Source of the DNA: Membranipora membranacea
Lineage: Eukaryota > Bryozoa > Gymnolaemata > Cheilostomatida > Membraniporidae
Assembly: GCA_914767715.1 (NCBI GenBank)
Contig: OU612073.1
Span: 16,244,001-16,308,000 of the forward strand
Length of the DNA: 64,000 bases
Direction of reading: 5' to 3'
Shown one piece after another: positions 12,601 through 23,424 of the stretch (within the stretch, counting starts at the first letter, position 1; each line of letters starts with the position of its first letter). Made by a program: the position numbers and the translations under genes. Below the pieces are notes generated by a model, which was not told the origin of the DNA, searched no databases, and was given only the letters and a program-made list of their open reading frames with translations.

Positions 12601-13764
12601 GGATGTCTTTGGTTGGGAGGGTCCTGGGATGTTTGCTAAAATAGTTAAATGTAAGCACTGCTGTGACGAACCAGTCAATGTCATAGTGTTGCATAACATG
12701 TCATTCACTGCAAATTTTCCGATTCTACCAGCCCGCTCTCTTGAACTTCTAACACTGTTGAAATTCATGGGTACAAAATAGACTTTTGGTGTCATCCTAG
12801 CGAAGGGGACGCTGAGTGAATATAATGCGGCGCAAGTAAATTAAACATACCGATAGTAAATATATTCTCTAGCTTTTGACGGATTTCTCTTGGGAGATTA
12901 AGCACTTAGCTGTATATTCCCGCCGTTGAGTGTACCGTCCTCTGAAATGGCTGCCACCAGTCGATATTGACGAGCAGAGCGATAGACATGTCATACTTGT
13001 CATTCTCCAGCCATTCCTTCTCGTGTCTGAACTTCTCACAGTCGAACCAATGACTCATAACTTCGCCGTGTAAATCGTTCTCCCGATCCTGCCAGCTTCT
13101 ACACCTGTAATTATTGTAGGTGGCAAAATATTATCTAAACTTGTCATACATAGATGACAACTTGATGGGTTTCAAAATAGGGATGTTTATGCACGAAACC
13201 GGAGTTCGCCCATAGGACACATTGAGATGTGTTGAAAAATGTTAAATTACATCAGTGGCGCTCGTACTTTGGGGTCTAGAGCAGCAAATTAAGCGACATC
13301 CTGTGCATTGAGACCTCACGATTTATCCAAAATATATGTTGCTTTGGTCTCATGTTTGTTTGTGTATGTATGTAATCTGGTTATGACAGAGGACACCTAA
13401 ACGCATGAACTCAATAAGATGTTGCAAGTATAATACCCAAATAATCCCATTGATGAAGTATCAAACAATAAACATAGCAGTTGGATCACTATATCTGTCT
13501 GACAAATGACAGATAATAAGAACACTGTAACTCACATTGCTTTAAACTGCTGACTCCCATAGAGTTTGATTTTCTCTTCAATCCATGTAGAGATAGGTCT
13601 GTACGGCATGATAAGAGATTTTTTGAGGGGTGCCTGACAATGCTTTCTTTTTCCGTTTATCAGTAACTCGTTCCCACAGTCGACATTTTCTCCAATGTAG
13701 TTCTCAGTATATATAAATCTGCAGTCCCGACACAGTCTGTATAGATGGAACTTTTCATGAATAC
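9633..13764 (-). pseudogene. Tnp2-type (CMC/EnSpm-like) transposase, nine-exon pseudogene
   Basis: Exons read on the minus strand are 13764-13536, 13104-12851, 12635 to about 12420, 12049-11801, 11566-11311, 10953-10807, 10573-10500, 10308-10177 and 9929-9633. Most junctions have clean GT/AG sites and matching phase. Successive Tnp2 hallmarks appear: a cysteine pair module (CRDC...DCG) in exon 1, NIDWWQPF and LNLPREIRQKLENIF in exon 2, IPGPSQPK, LRPLVDELKLL and ACDLPALRKT in exon 3, GCTKCH then HDPVKDHVIEPMHNLL in exon 4, and PNIHLALHI and VYWAFSFDGKNG in exons 6-7. In-frame stops interrupt exons 2, 5 and 6, and exon 4 needs one frame change. The element is therefore dead, although its exon structure survives. 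Additional 5' exons may exist upstream of 13764. The target-site ends were not found. Confidence 0.88.
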
Positions 13765-13919
13765 CTGTGACAACAAGAATAAGAAGGTTATTTTTACAGT
13801 CTAAAATAATCATAATATTTTTAGGGATGTAAAATGGACAAAAAATGGGAGGTTTCATAAATAGTGGCATGAAAATGAAGTGGCATGCAAATGTGACAAT
13901 GAAGATATTATACAATGAT

Positions 13920-15960
13920 TACCGCCTGTATAGTCAGGTCAGGTGTCTGACTATCATGAACATAATGCTGTCTACCATTACATGGTTTCTATGCTTTGCA
14001 ACTTCAAGCTGAACTGAACAAATGATAATACTACAGTGCTTCCACACTGTTCCAATGACATGCTGCCCGCATGTAGGCAGAATCTCGGCTTGCTAACTTT
14101 TTGAGTTGCCCTTTCCTATCGTAAATGTTACCAAGTTCAGTTGTCAACCCGAAGATAATAACTATTTGGTATGGCTAATATATCCATGGTTTGACCTTTA
14201 TTAAAATACTGATATACATGAACATGTAATAGTGGATGGTTCACAGAGTTAAAGAAAATTAAAACAAATTGTATTATGGAATTAGCATGAAATGATACAG
14301 TATAAAAGTGCTATAGATTGAAGAGAGCTGACATAAATATATCTATGGTGTAAAAATCAACCACTTACAAAATTAGGATGCAAAAATATTGCAGTAAGTC
14401 ATATTAATTAGCGATTACATATTCAGAAACACATGACGCATGGACTGCCATTAGCAGTCAGGTAGCAGGAGGCTGTGGTTTATCAGCTTTGCTGGGAGAG
14501 GCCTGGAGCTATAGGATCCTTCTGTCCGAACTACTCGTTTACCTCGTTTACCAACTGTCAGCCTACAGAAACATGAAAATCCAATATTGGATTTGATATT
14601 TGCTTACGATTCGAAGATTATGATCGGGTTGATGGCGGTGGATCAAAGCTGCTGTTTCGTTATAAAGCAATATATGAAGTCCCAACAAGAAGCTCTCTGG
14701 GCAATATACAATGAATTTGATATACATATATATCCAGCTGGGTCTGTTGTGATTGACATTAGCATAGTTGAAGACTGCCGTCTTATATCTTGTTTTTACC
14801 TTTTTAAAGAGCTGTGTGGCAGTCAGTGATCTCCATAATGGTGGATGGCTAACACCAGCTTCATCATCGCTGCTCATCATCACAAGCATCATAACAATAA
14901 AAACTCACTTGTTATAATAAATTCCTCAATTGATCGGTTATGTCATTAGCATAGGAAAAATGTACACACTTACAAATAGTGTATAAAGAAAAACTCACAC
15001 ATTATGAGGGGATATAATAGCGATCCAATAAGATTATTATGAGCGTAATCGACTAGTCCTGTGTACATCAACTGTATTAATTGATTGATGATAATTGATT
15101 ATGAGGACATATTTATGCATTGACAAGTTGTACACATGAAGGGGTGAATGCAAGGGATGACAATTCAATAACATAAGAAATATGAGATTTGTGTTGCCTA
15201 GAATTATACATGTGTATGCACTGTAAAAAAAAGAGTTGTAGAAAAATACACTTACAGGTTGACTGGGTGCTCTTAGCTGTGATGTAAACAGTACGAAAAC
15301 TCGATGACTAGTGATAGTAATGATTTCTGTCACAGATATGTTTGGTCTGCGTGACAAGATAAGAATACTGCATTCTATTGTTAAGAAATGTCAGATGAAG
15401 TGTTTAGAGTCTATTTACAGAGTATAGAGAAATTACCGTATTCATTTAGCCTACACATCATTCAATGCCATTTCCGAGAACCCTTTATTAAGATGAGAGT
15501 TAAGTTATACTGTGTCTATATGCACACCTAGTACTTTTTTTCGATAGTTTTTTAAGCAGTAGACAACCACAATATTTTTTGTTGTTTCAATTGGGCACCG
15601 AGCAAAAACCAGTATAGATATAATATATTGAACTTACCAAATTCGTGTAGATTGATTTTCTTAACAAAAAACTGTATAAGTCTCCAAATTGTCAGTTTTT
15701 TGCTTGGTGCCCAACCAGCACCGAGCATAAACCAGTGTTAGTCTTCTGTGTTGTCAGTTTAAAGTAAAGCTTCACAACAACAATTATTCACATGACATTA
15801 ACTATATAAACTGCATTGTTATCGATGCCAGATTTAGATTGCTGTGGCTCATCATCAATATGAACCCAAAATTCACTACTGGTGTTTGTCTGACAGTTCA
15901 GTTTGACAACAGATAGCAATATACTTTTCTTGCGGGATGCCTCTTCTCCCTTCTCTCAGA
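13920..15960. other. No supported gene
   Basis: This is A+T-rich sequence with scattered short ORFs on both strands (for example 14587-14829 + and 14563-14892 -, which overlap each other). None has recognisable motifs, splice context or homology to other parts of the window. It may contain 5' flank or unrecognised first exons of the Tnp2-type pseudogene. Confidence 0.4.
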
Positions 15961-15962
15961 CC

Positions 15963-16032
<70 letters not shown>
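15963..16032. repeat. (TGAT)n microsatellite
   Basis: About 17-18 uninterrupted TGAT units. The minus-strand ORF through it merely reads the repeat as SINQ units and is not a protein. Confidence 0.97.
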
Positions 16033-16033
<1 letters not shown>

Positions 16034-16136
16034 ATTCTATCACTAACATAAAATAATATGTTGCGAGATAAGGGTGTTCATACTGAAAAGGAGCCAGCAT
16101 ATACAAGGAAAAATAAGATTAAACACTGATGGATGA

Positions 16137-16483
16137 TTAAAAGAGAATATCATTTAAAATATGGATAGCATGCCTCAAAAAACAGTCTTTACCAAAGGCA
16201 CTTCTGTGTTTAATTGTTCGATACCTGCCTGAGGGGCATTTAGCAAGAAAGTTGTTCATAAAGTGGTCATCGTCATGGATATATCGGAGGGCAAGTGTTT
16301 TGGTACGCTTAGTCATAAGGCTGTCGAGATCATCTACTTGGAGTTTGAGCTTTGAGGCCTGATCAAAAAACTTGGTCAAACGTTTCTTGTCTTTAGCAAA
16401 AATAGTAGTGTATAATACTGGTAAACAATAAGTGAGCAGGGAAACAATAAAACTTTTAAATAACATAGTGGCAAGGGGTATGG
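16137..16483 (-). mobile_element. LINE ORF2 C-terminal fragment
   Basis: Minus-strand translation gives MLFKSFIVSLLTYCLPVLY followed by a lysine-rich segment and TLALRYIHDDDHFMNNFLAK. This is the arrangement found after the reverse-transcriptase core of non-LTR retrotransposons (a K.F..S.L.YC..V motif, then a helical tail). It stops at 16137 near an A+T-rich end. The first 86 bases in the element's direction (16483 to 16398) are nearly identical to 26502-26417. Confidence 0.65.
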
Positions 16484-16485
16484 TG

Positions 16486-16850
16486 CTAAGATGTACAGAA
16501 TTCCTGACCTGGAATCTCAGTGAGATTCAGTCCCAACCTTTTCAGTTGTATGCGCAGGAAGTCGAACCTTTCAAACTCCCCATCAAAATCTTTCTTCACC
16601 CAGGCACTGTTTGAGCCTGCCTGGAACTCCATCACACAAAAATCTCTCAGTGGCCAGGAATCTCTCCCTAGTTTTCTTGAGGGGGTTAGGTACAAAACAG
16701 TAAAATAATCGGCCTGGCTCATTCTAGTTTCAAGAGTATTGTTCATAGCCTCAAAAAATGGTCCGGGTTGAACACATTTGTTGCCCTTGTCATAGAATGC
16801 TTGACCCCAGCCTGCACAGAATGGGCAACGATAAGAGTATGGCCAGAGTC
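16486..16850 (-). pseudogene. Unidentified coding segment, about 110 codons
   Basis: The minus strand is open from about 16850 to a TAG at 16486-16488. It has balanced, non-repetitive composition and motifs such as CPFCAGWGQAFYDKGNKC near the start, LTPSRKLGRDSWPLRDFCVM in the middle and FDFLRIQLKRLGLNLTEIPG near the end. A possible acceptor (TCTGTGCAG) lies at about 16799. It abuts the LINE fragment at 16483 on the same strand, so the segment may be the remnant of an exon truncated by that insertion. I do not recognise the family and found no partner exons. Confidence 0.4.
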
Positions 16851-16859
16851 AAAAATTTT

Positions 16860-17380
16860 CAAAGTTACAGTAGATAGGTTGTTGTCCGCAGCGTTAACAA
16901 GTGCCAAGAACATACCACAATTATAGTAATTTTTATTTTGGAGCTCAAGTTATCAGCATAGATAGTTAGCAGTTATCTCGAATCATTTTATAGAGTACAG
17001 ACAACAATTTCTAAGGCCCTACAAATCCAAATGCCACTTGTCTTTTGCAAGAGCTTTTATTTCTATTAGGCAGCAACACTCCTTGGAGAATCTTAATACT
17101 TGAACTGCTTCACATTTCATATATTTGGTCATACATGCCAACTGACTGAATCCAGGACAGCATGCATATGTTGCATTCAATATGGTGATGATATGAAAAC
17201 ATAACGATCATGCAAGTTTTAAATTAGATTGATATCAATATTGATTGATTTGTTCAATATTTTAATATTTCTGTTTGACAGGTAGAAGTCCTAAGGACTT
17301 AATCTTCTCCAAAATGAAAATGAACTAGAAACGGTAAATATATTTGCTAGCAAATATAAAGGAATACAACCAATAGATTT
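16860..17380. other. No supported gene
   Basis: A+T-rich sequence without convincing ORFs, repeats or splice-linked segments. Confidence 0.4.
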
Positions 17381-17385
17381 GATTA

Positions 17386-17915
17386 TCGAGGTCATGTGAT
17401 ATTATAATTGATGATGTCATAAGACTCGGTATATGCCAAAACCCTCTTATCCCAAGTCTCAACTCAATCGCATGATGAGAACTGCTAATCGGCAGCGATC
17501 AACTGTCTATGGCGGCCATATTGGATTTCGGGTCATGTGACATTAAAATTGATGATGTCATTAGATTCGGCATATGTCATAACCCCCAAATTCCAAGTTT
17601 TAACTCAATCGCATGATAAGAACTGTTAATAGGCAGCCACTTCCTGTTAATGGTGGCCATATTGGATTTGGGTCACATGACATCAAAAATTTTGATGTCA
17701 GAAGATTCGGTATGTGTCATTACCCCTATATCCCAAGTTTTAACTCAATCGCATGATAATAACTGTTAATCGGCAGCCACTTCCTGTTTATGGCGGCCAT
17801 TTTGGATATCGGGTCATGTGACATTAAAATTGATGATGTCCTTAGATTCGGTATATGCCATAACCCCTGTATCCCAAGTTTAAACCCAATCGCATGATTT
17901 GTTCTCAAGATATCA
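17386..17915 (+). repeat. Satellite-like tandem array, unit about 140 bp, four copies
   Basis: GGTCATGTGA-like starts recur near 17391, 17532, 17672 and 17813. Each is followed by ATTCGGTATATGCCATAACC-type sequence, then CCCAAGTTTTAACTCAATCGC and GGCAGCCACTTCCTG. Adjacent units differ at many positions, so the array is not newly made. Confidence 0.9.
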
Positions 17916-17924
17916 TCGATATAA

Positions 17925-18265
17925 ACGTCAAAACCTCCTTCACTAATTAGTGTAATTAGCAAATATTACATAACATTTCAAAATTTCGTTTTGCACTTTC
18001 TCACCTTGACATATGGGACTATGTTGTGACCATATATCATCGAATTCTGCCAAGTAGTTCTTGACATATAGCAGAATGAAATTGGGTAAAAAAGTTAAAA
18101 AAGGCAAAACCTCCTTCACTCATTAGTGTAATTAGCAAGTATTACATAACATTTCAAAATTCCATTTTGCAATTTCTCATCTAGACATATGGAACTATCT
18201 TATGACGCAGTTCCATCCAATTCTGCCTGGTAGTTCCTGACTTATAGAAGCGACAAAAGTGTTGC
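17925..18265 (+). repeat. Two-copy tandem duplication, unit about 178 bp
   Basis: AAAACCTCCTTCACTAATTA at about 17930 recurs with one change at about 18108. In both copies it is followed by GTGTAATTAGCAA, CATTTCAAAATT and a TGACATATGG..CTAT segment. It lies directly after the 140-bp array, and a short (AAT)n run at 18268-18290 follows. Confidence 0.88.
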
Positions 18266-18289
18266 AAAAATAATAATAATAATAATAAA

Positions 18290-19180
18290 TCCAACCAAAA
18301 CAAAAGAAATACAACTTTGTTGTATTCCTAAATATGTATATTTGGAACATCATGCCTACCTAACTGGTATCAGTATTCATTCAAATGGTCAACCCATTTA
18401 ACCTGCTTGGATGATAAAAAATTACACGCACACAAAAATGATTGAACAATAGTGCATCATTCCACTCATCTGATTTGAACAATGAATACGTGATATTGAG
18501 TTTTATTCCCTTGATTTTATTTTGATTGGCTTTTTGTTGCAGTTTCTTTGCACATCAGAGGGAACATCGTCGCATGATGATGGTTGATGCAATAAAAATG
18601 TATATATATATTATGATAAATCCATATGCAATACATATTCATCGAAGTTATTCACAAGAGGATTGCACACTGATAAGTATTGTAAGTAAGTCATCTGGTA
18701 AGAATGTCTGAGTCTAACAGACTTGGACCAGAGTTATCTGGCACCAATCATCAGCTGTCATGTAAGTGAAGCCTTGCCTAACTCTGCACGTTGTAATGGT
18801 CAGAACCTTGTTCGTCAGTCAATCTGCAAATTTCCTTCAGTCATGTATTTCTTGGTTGTACAGAGTTTTACAAGCCTTTACATGTCGTTGATTTCCAAAC
18901 CTCAGACCACAAGCAACTATTCTATAAAAAACGCTTGGAAAAAATAGGCGAGTTGCTTCTTAAGTAACTAATATAGAATGGCTTGCTGTGTGAACCAATT
19001 TGATGCCTACAGTGAGATGTTTAAATTTTTTCATTGTATTTTGGTTCGGGAGGCTTTATAACAATTCAATTTTATGTTTAGACCTAAGAAAAGCAATAAT
19101 TAACTACAGTATTCTCAGAAATCTCAGATATTCAAAGCTTAATCCCAGTAAAAGAACCCGTGTAGTAGACTTCTGGTGAC
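18290..19180. other. No supported gene; short repeat shared with 42730-42790
   Basis: Around 18535-18600 a stretch of about 60 bp (TTTGCACA..AGAG.GAACATC then GATGATGGTTGATGC) matches 42743-42795 loosely. These may be 3' parts of the same repeat family. Nothing else is supported. Confidence 0.45.
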
Positions 19181-19185
19181 CTGTG

Positions 19186-20176
19186 TCATTGTGATGGTAC
19201 TTGAACAACGAGAATGGAAATCCATGTAGTAATATTTGTACCTTTATGCTTTGATTCTCGCTTTACTTCAGCAACATTTCTGTTAGCTGGATAGAGAGAT
19301 CGCAGAAGACATATCTCTTCGAGCCTGTGTAAATTTGATCTATCTTTTGGTGCAGGGAGTAGGTACGTACATATAGCTGATGAGTTCTCAATTCTATCTC
19401 TCTTGCGGTTAATGACTTTGACTGATACAGGTGCATCGGGTGCATTGGGTGGACCAATGTCCCATTCTCCACTGACTATAATATCTTTTGTATCCTGGCT
19501 GAGTGCTTCTAGTGTAGGAAAATAGTCTAACAAGCTAACTTTATTCTCATCAATAACATGCTTTCCCTTTGCTCTCCTCTCTCGGGTTACACCCTCATCT
19601 AGTAAAAGTCACTCCTGGATAGCAAATTCCTTTCGGGTCTGATTAGCATAGCTGGCTTGTTTTCTTTTGAATTTTATCACTATTGCCTGGACTGCTGCGC
19701 GGAGTATACTTTAGAGCCGCCCTCTTCCATAATTTGTTTAATCTCTGCTCTGACAGCCTCTCTGTCAGACTGGTATATTCATATAGGTTGAGCCATTGTT
19801 GATGTATCTCTTAGCATTAGTGACCGGATTACTACCTTGATAATGAATTAATATGGCCTGATTAGTCATCCTTGTAGTATGCCCTGTTATAACAGCAGCT
19901 GTATTTTCAGCATTCCTGAGTGAGATCTGTTCAGTCTTTGTACAGGATGTTTTTATTGCCTGTCAAGACTGATGTACCCAATAACTATGTTTTTGATATA
20001 GTCGGGTTGAGAGCTAGAGTATTCACTATACATGAAATGCTACCTCCATGATTCAATGCTGAATTAACTTTGTTCTTTTGTGAGCTGTTAATATATATCC
20101 CTAATGTCAGGTCGTCGACAGCGTTGGCAAATCCTGCACACTTCATTATCACTGTGTTGAAGTGGATAATGGACAT
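19186..20176 (-). pseudogene. Unidentified multi-frame coding-like region
   Basis: The minus strand carries four successive protein-like segments: MKCAGFANAVDDLTLGIYIN (20176 to 19985), then ENTAAVITGHTTRMTNQAIL with IHYQGSNPVTNAKRY, then WLNLYEYTSLTERLSEQRLN, and finally LLLDEGVTRERRAKGKHVID leading into LDYFPTLEALSQDTKDIIVS to about 19290. They are separated by frame changes and at least one TGA. The GH..R....LIHYQ segment loosely recalls the second half of tyrosine recombinases, but the catalytic set cannot be assembled. The region is probably a dead mobile element of unknown class. Confidence 0.4.
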
Positions 20177-20179
20177 ACA

Positions 20180-22640
20180 ACATCGTTGAATAGTTCTTAC
20201 AGCAAACAGAGTAAGGCTTCATAGATGATCATACTGATCCCAAAAACATTACTTCGCCAATTTATGATAATTCAATTTCATTGTTTTCAAATATCATGTC
20301 TTATAACACTAGAAGTTCAATAATACTGCTGATTGAGAAATATAGTGATACAAGCCAAATTTGTCATACTTCTTATTTCTATCCACAACTGACTTGAACA
20401 AAAGCTTAGGCATAAGAATATGTAGGTAATTTTTGAGAAAAAATGAATGAGTAATGAGAATAATATAAAAAATGAGGCTTACAAGGAAGGAAACATGACA
20501 AAACAAGATAATAATGTGTATACAACCTTAAAGTAAGCAAAAGCATAGTAATAAGGATAAGATAACAGTGAAAGTAATAATTATGTTATTGAAGATGGCA
20601 TCTCTATATACCCAACACCTTGCCCAGACAACTAGCTTATAATGTAAAGCCACCGTGCACACATATAAATATTTTGCCCTTGTGGCGAGCTGTTATCACC
20701 TCCCCTCTTAAATGAATAAACATGAGGAGCGAGTATTCCCACGTATTTAGTCAGTCCGACGTTGACTTTATGTAAGCTAGCCATTAATTTTAAACTTAAG
20801 CTGTTGCAAGCTATGCTGCTTACTTTGGGTTTGATTTCTTCTCTATTTTTTTAGCCTACAATGATTGGTTCTCACCATTACTGTCTGCCTGTTTTGACAT
20901 TCCAAAGTACAGGACCACACTTTGACTTTATATCTTCATCGCTTCATTGTCATCGTCACCAATTTACTCGCATTTTTTTTTCCTAAAGTGTAATTTATTT
21001 GAGGATTTAAAACAAATCACCATTAAGGTCAGGATGGATTTTATCTCTCTCACAGATGCACCATTGAATAGCTTTCAAGTATGAGGATGTAACAAAAATG
21101 AAGGTTCTACTGTCGAGCAGGGCGCACCATCTTAGGCAGGGAGGTTCATGGTGAAAGCCTAAACACGTTTTATATTTTTGCTGTCTACATATTCACAGTG
21201 ATAGTTATAAGGTTAAAAGTTCTCTTTATGAACTCTGGTACAGGTCCACTCTCTCACAAGTCGAACACTGTTCTCCTCTTGAATCAGAAAAACAAGGCAG
21301 ACTTAGTAGTGCCTGCGCAATCTAGGTTAACTCAAAAATATTAGATAATAATATGTCTGCTACATGTAAATCCACTCAATTGTCAAACACGCAAAATCAA
21401 CGTTATTAACTTATAAGCTCAGGTAACTCAAACAATCTGCAATCAATATATAGGGCATTAAATGAGGTGTTTATCTCAATTACTGGTCAGCAACCAAAAT
21501 CATTATTTAACTACATCATCACATCAAGATCCATCTTCTACATTGTACCATAGGCCCTCTAACCATTAGTCACAGATGAACACCTGGCATCCTCTTCTAT
21601 CATTTACGCTATGATGATGTTACATGGTAGAGATGGCTCAGACTGCACTGCAGACATCCTGCTGTCCTATGAATTATGAAAGCACTTGCCATATCACCTA
21701 CTTCTATTTTCAGCTAAATAACATAAACAGAATTTGGAATCAACAGCGACATTATAGATCAGTCAAGTTTACTTGTAACTGTATTTTCAATGGCAGGAAA
21801 TCAAAATGAAATTAATATTGTATGGTAATTCAATAATGTCTCAATGACCAATGGGGTTGTCAAGCCTACAAGACATGAAAAGCCTTATAAAATATTATGA
21901 ATGGTTATCCCTGGCATTGAGGGATGCTTTTTTCATATTTCTTATGTACCTGAATACAGGTGAATCCATTTGACAGAAAGTGCTCCCGATTGAAATCCGT
22001 GGTCCTCTCAGTTATCTCTGTAACTGTCTTGTGGCTCATCAAGTTGACGGAGCGATTGATTGATGATTATGTTATTGATCAATATGATATACATTAAAAT
22101 ATATATACCTGATCTTATTTACATAATACAAATTTGAAATTTGCATAAAAGTTCATTAAAAACTGTTATATCAATTTCCGAACTTTACAAACAGACATTT
22201 GCAAGCAAGAGCAGTATGGTGAGGGATTGTAGTGTTACTGCTGCTGGCACGACGGGGTGGTTTTAATCCTTGATGTTTAGGCAACAGCTGATGATGAGGC
22301 TTGGATTTTTTGTTTAGGCCATAGACCTACTAATAATAAATTATTATTAGCATTAGGCAGTAGATGATGCATGTCATTTGAAGGTCATCACTTAGTGGCT
22401 CAATGTTAGTGGCTCTGAGTCTCTCATCATAGTGGTCTAGCTCAGAGTAGATGATCTTCAGCGCCTGTTTCTGTCAGATCCTGATTATTTTGTGAGGTGA
22501 AGGGAAACCGTACTGGTGCGGAATATCTGATAACAGAGATGATATTTGTCTTGTAGAGATGCAGAAGGTGCGCTTTGCTTACAGTTCAAACTATGAATGG
22601 CCTAAGTGGATTAATAATCTAATAACACACCTAAAAATTT
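20180..22640. other. No supported gene
   Basis: About 2.4 kb of A+T-rich sequence. Short ORFs on both strands have no shared motifs, no credible splice structure and no match elsewhere in the window. Confidence 0.45.
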
Positions 22641-22651
22641 GCAATGATCCG

Positions 22652-23140
22652 TTATATTAAGAAATCGGTAACTCGAAATTTTTCTTGAATAATTTTTATT
22701 TTTGTGGTTTCTAAAAATAATTTGCTGTGTCTTATCAAAGTTAATAATAATGTTTGTTTGTCAAGCACCAGTCTCCAATGATTAAAACATATTAGGTTTG
22801 TATGATCAGCAAACAAAATATAGTTAAAATCTAGAGAAACAGTAGCTAGGTCATCAATATAGATTAAAAATAAAAATGATCCTGAAACTGATCCCTGGTT
22901 TTTTGAAGGACAGAGTCCATATTGATTAGAAATTAAAAGATCATGTAACTCAAGATGGTCACGCATTTGGCATAGAATTTTCTTGATTATTTGATAAATT
23001 TCTCTTCAAATTGATGTAGGGCGGTATTTTGACATGGCAGTTCAACTGCCTTTTTGAAGAGAGGTTTGACTCTTACAATCTTGAGCCTGTTGGGAAATAC
23101 AGATGATCTGAAGGTTTCATAATCAAGTTCAAACACAGAT
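22652..23140 (-). mobile_element. Degraded LINE reverse transcriptase fragment
   Basis: On the minus strand the order is FPNRLKIVRVKPLFKK (the usual P..W..A.V.P..KKG block), then LLISNQYGLCPSKN, GSVSGSFLFLIYIDDLATV and ILFADHTNLIC. These last match the QYGF, G(V/I)PQGS..GP..FL.Y.NDL and Y/FADD blocks of Jockey/CR1-type reverse transcriptases. The catalytic FADD has become FADH, the PQGS block is altered, a stop lies between the blocks, and segments are deleted. It is inactive. Confidence 0.85.
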
Positions 23141-23234
23141 TAAATCGGGAGGTAGTTGTTTTCTTTTATTGTACGTGCTCTAATAAAACTAGATTGCTAT
23201 GTACAGATACAATCTCTGTCAGCTAGCTTCAGTC

Positions 23235-23420
23235 TTAGCCCAGTATAATAATATTTTATTGGCCTATAGCATACCATGCTCACTGAATTCCATCTTCTAC
23301 TGGGGATTGGTTGGTCCCCCAGGTTTGCTCCGACCTGCCTGCAAACAGTGAGCAAATTGGTGCAGATCTTGCGGCCTCGCCAATAAGGCAATAATATTTC
23401 GCCGCCCATGCCTCAGGATG
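23235..23420 (-). repeat. Dispersed repeat module also present at 60455-60580
   Basis: The reverse complement starts CATGGGCGGCGAAATATTAT and includes GGCGAGGCCGCAAGATCTGC and TGTTTGCAGGCAGGTCGGAG. The plus strand at 60458-60560 has CATAGGCGGCAAAATTTGTT, GGCCAGGCCGCAATATCTGC and TGTTTGCAGGCAGGTCAGAG. The apparent ORF at 23197-23409 is this repeat. Confidence 0.85.
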
Positions 23421-23424
23421 GGCG

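Noticed and set aside
15876-16106. ORF with SINQSINQ repeats
   Set aside because: It translates the (TGAT)n microsatellite; there is no protein signal outside the repeat.
17386-18265. Possible CRISPR-like array
   Set aside because: Units are longer than 100 bp, repeat along their whole length without unique spacers, and lie in eukaryotic sequence.
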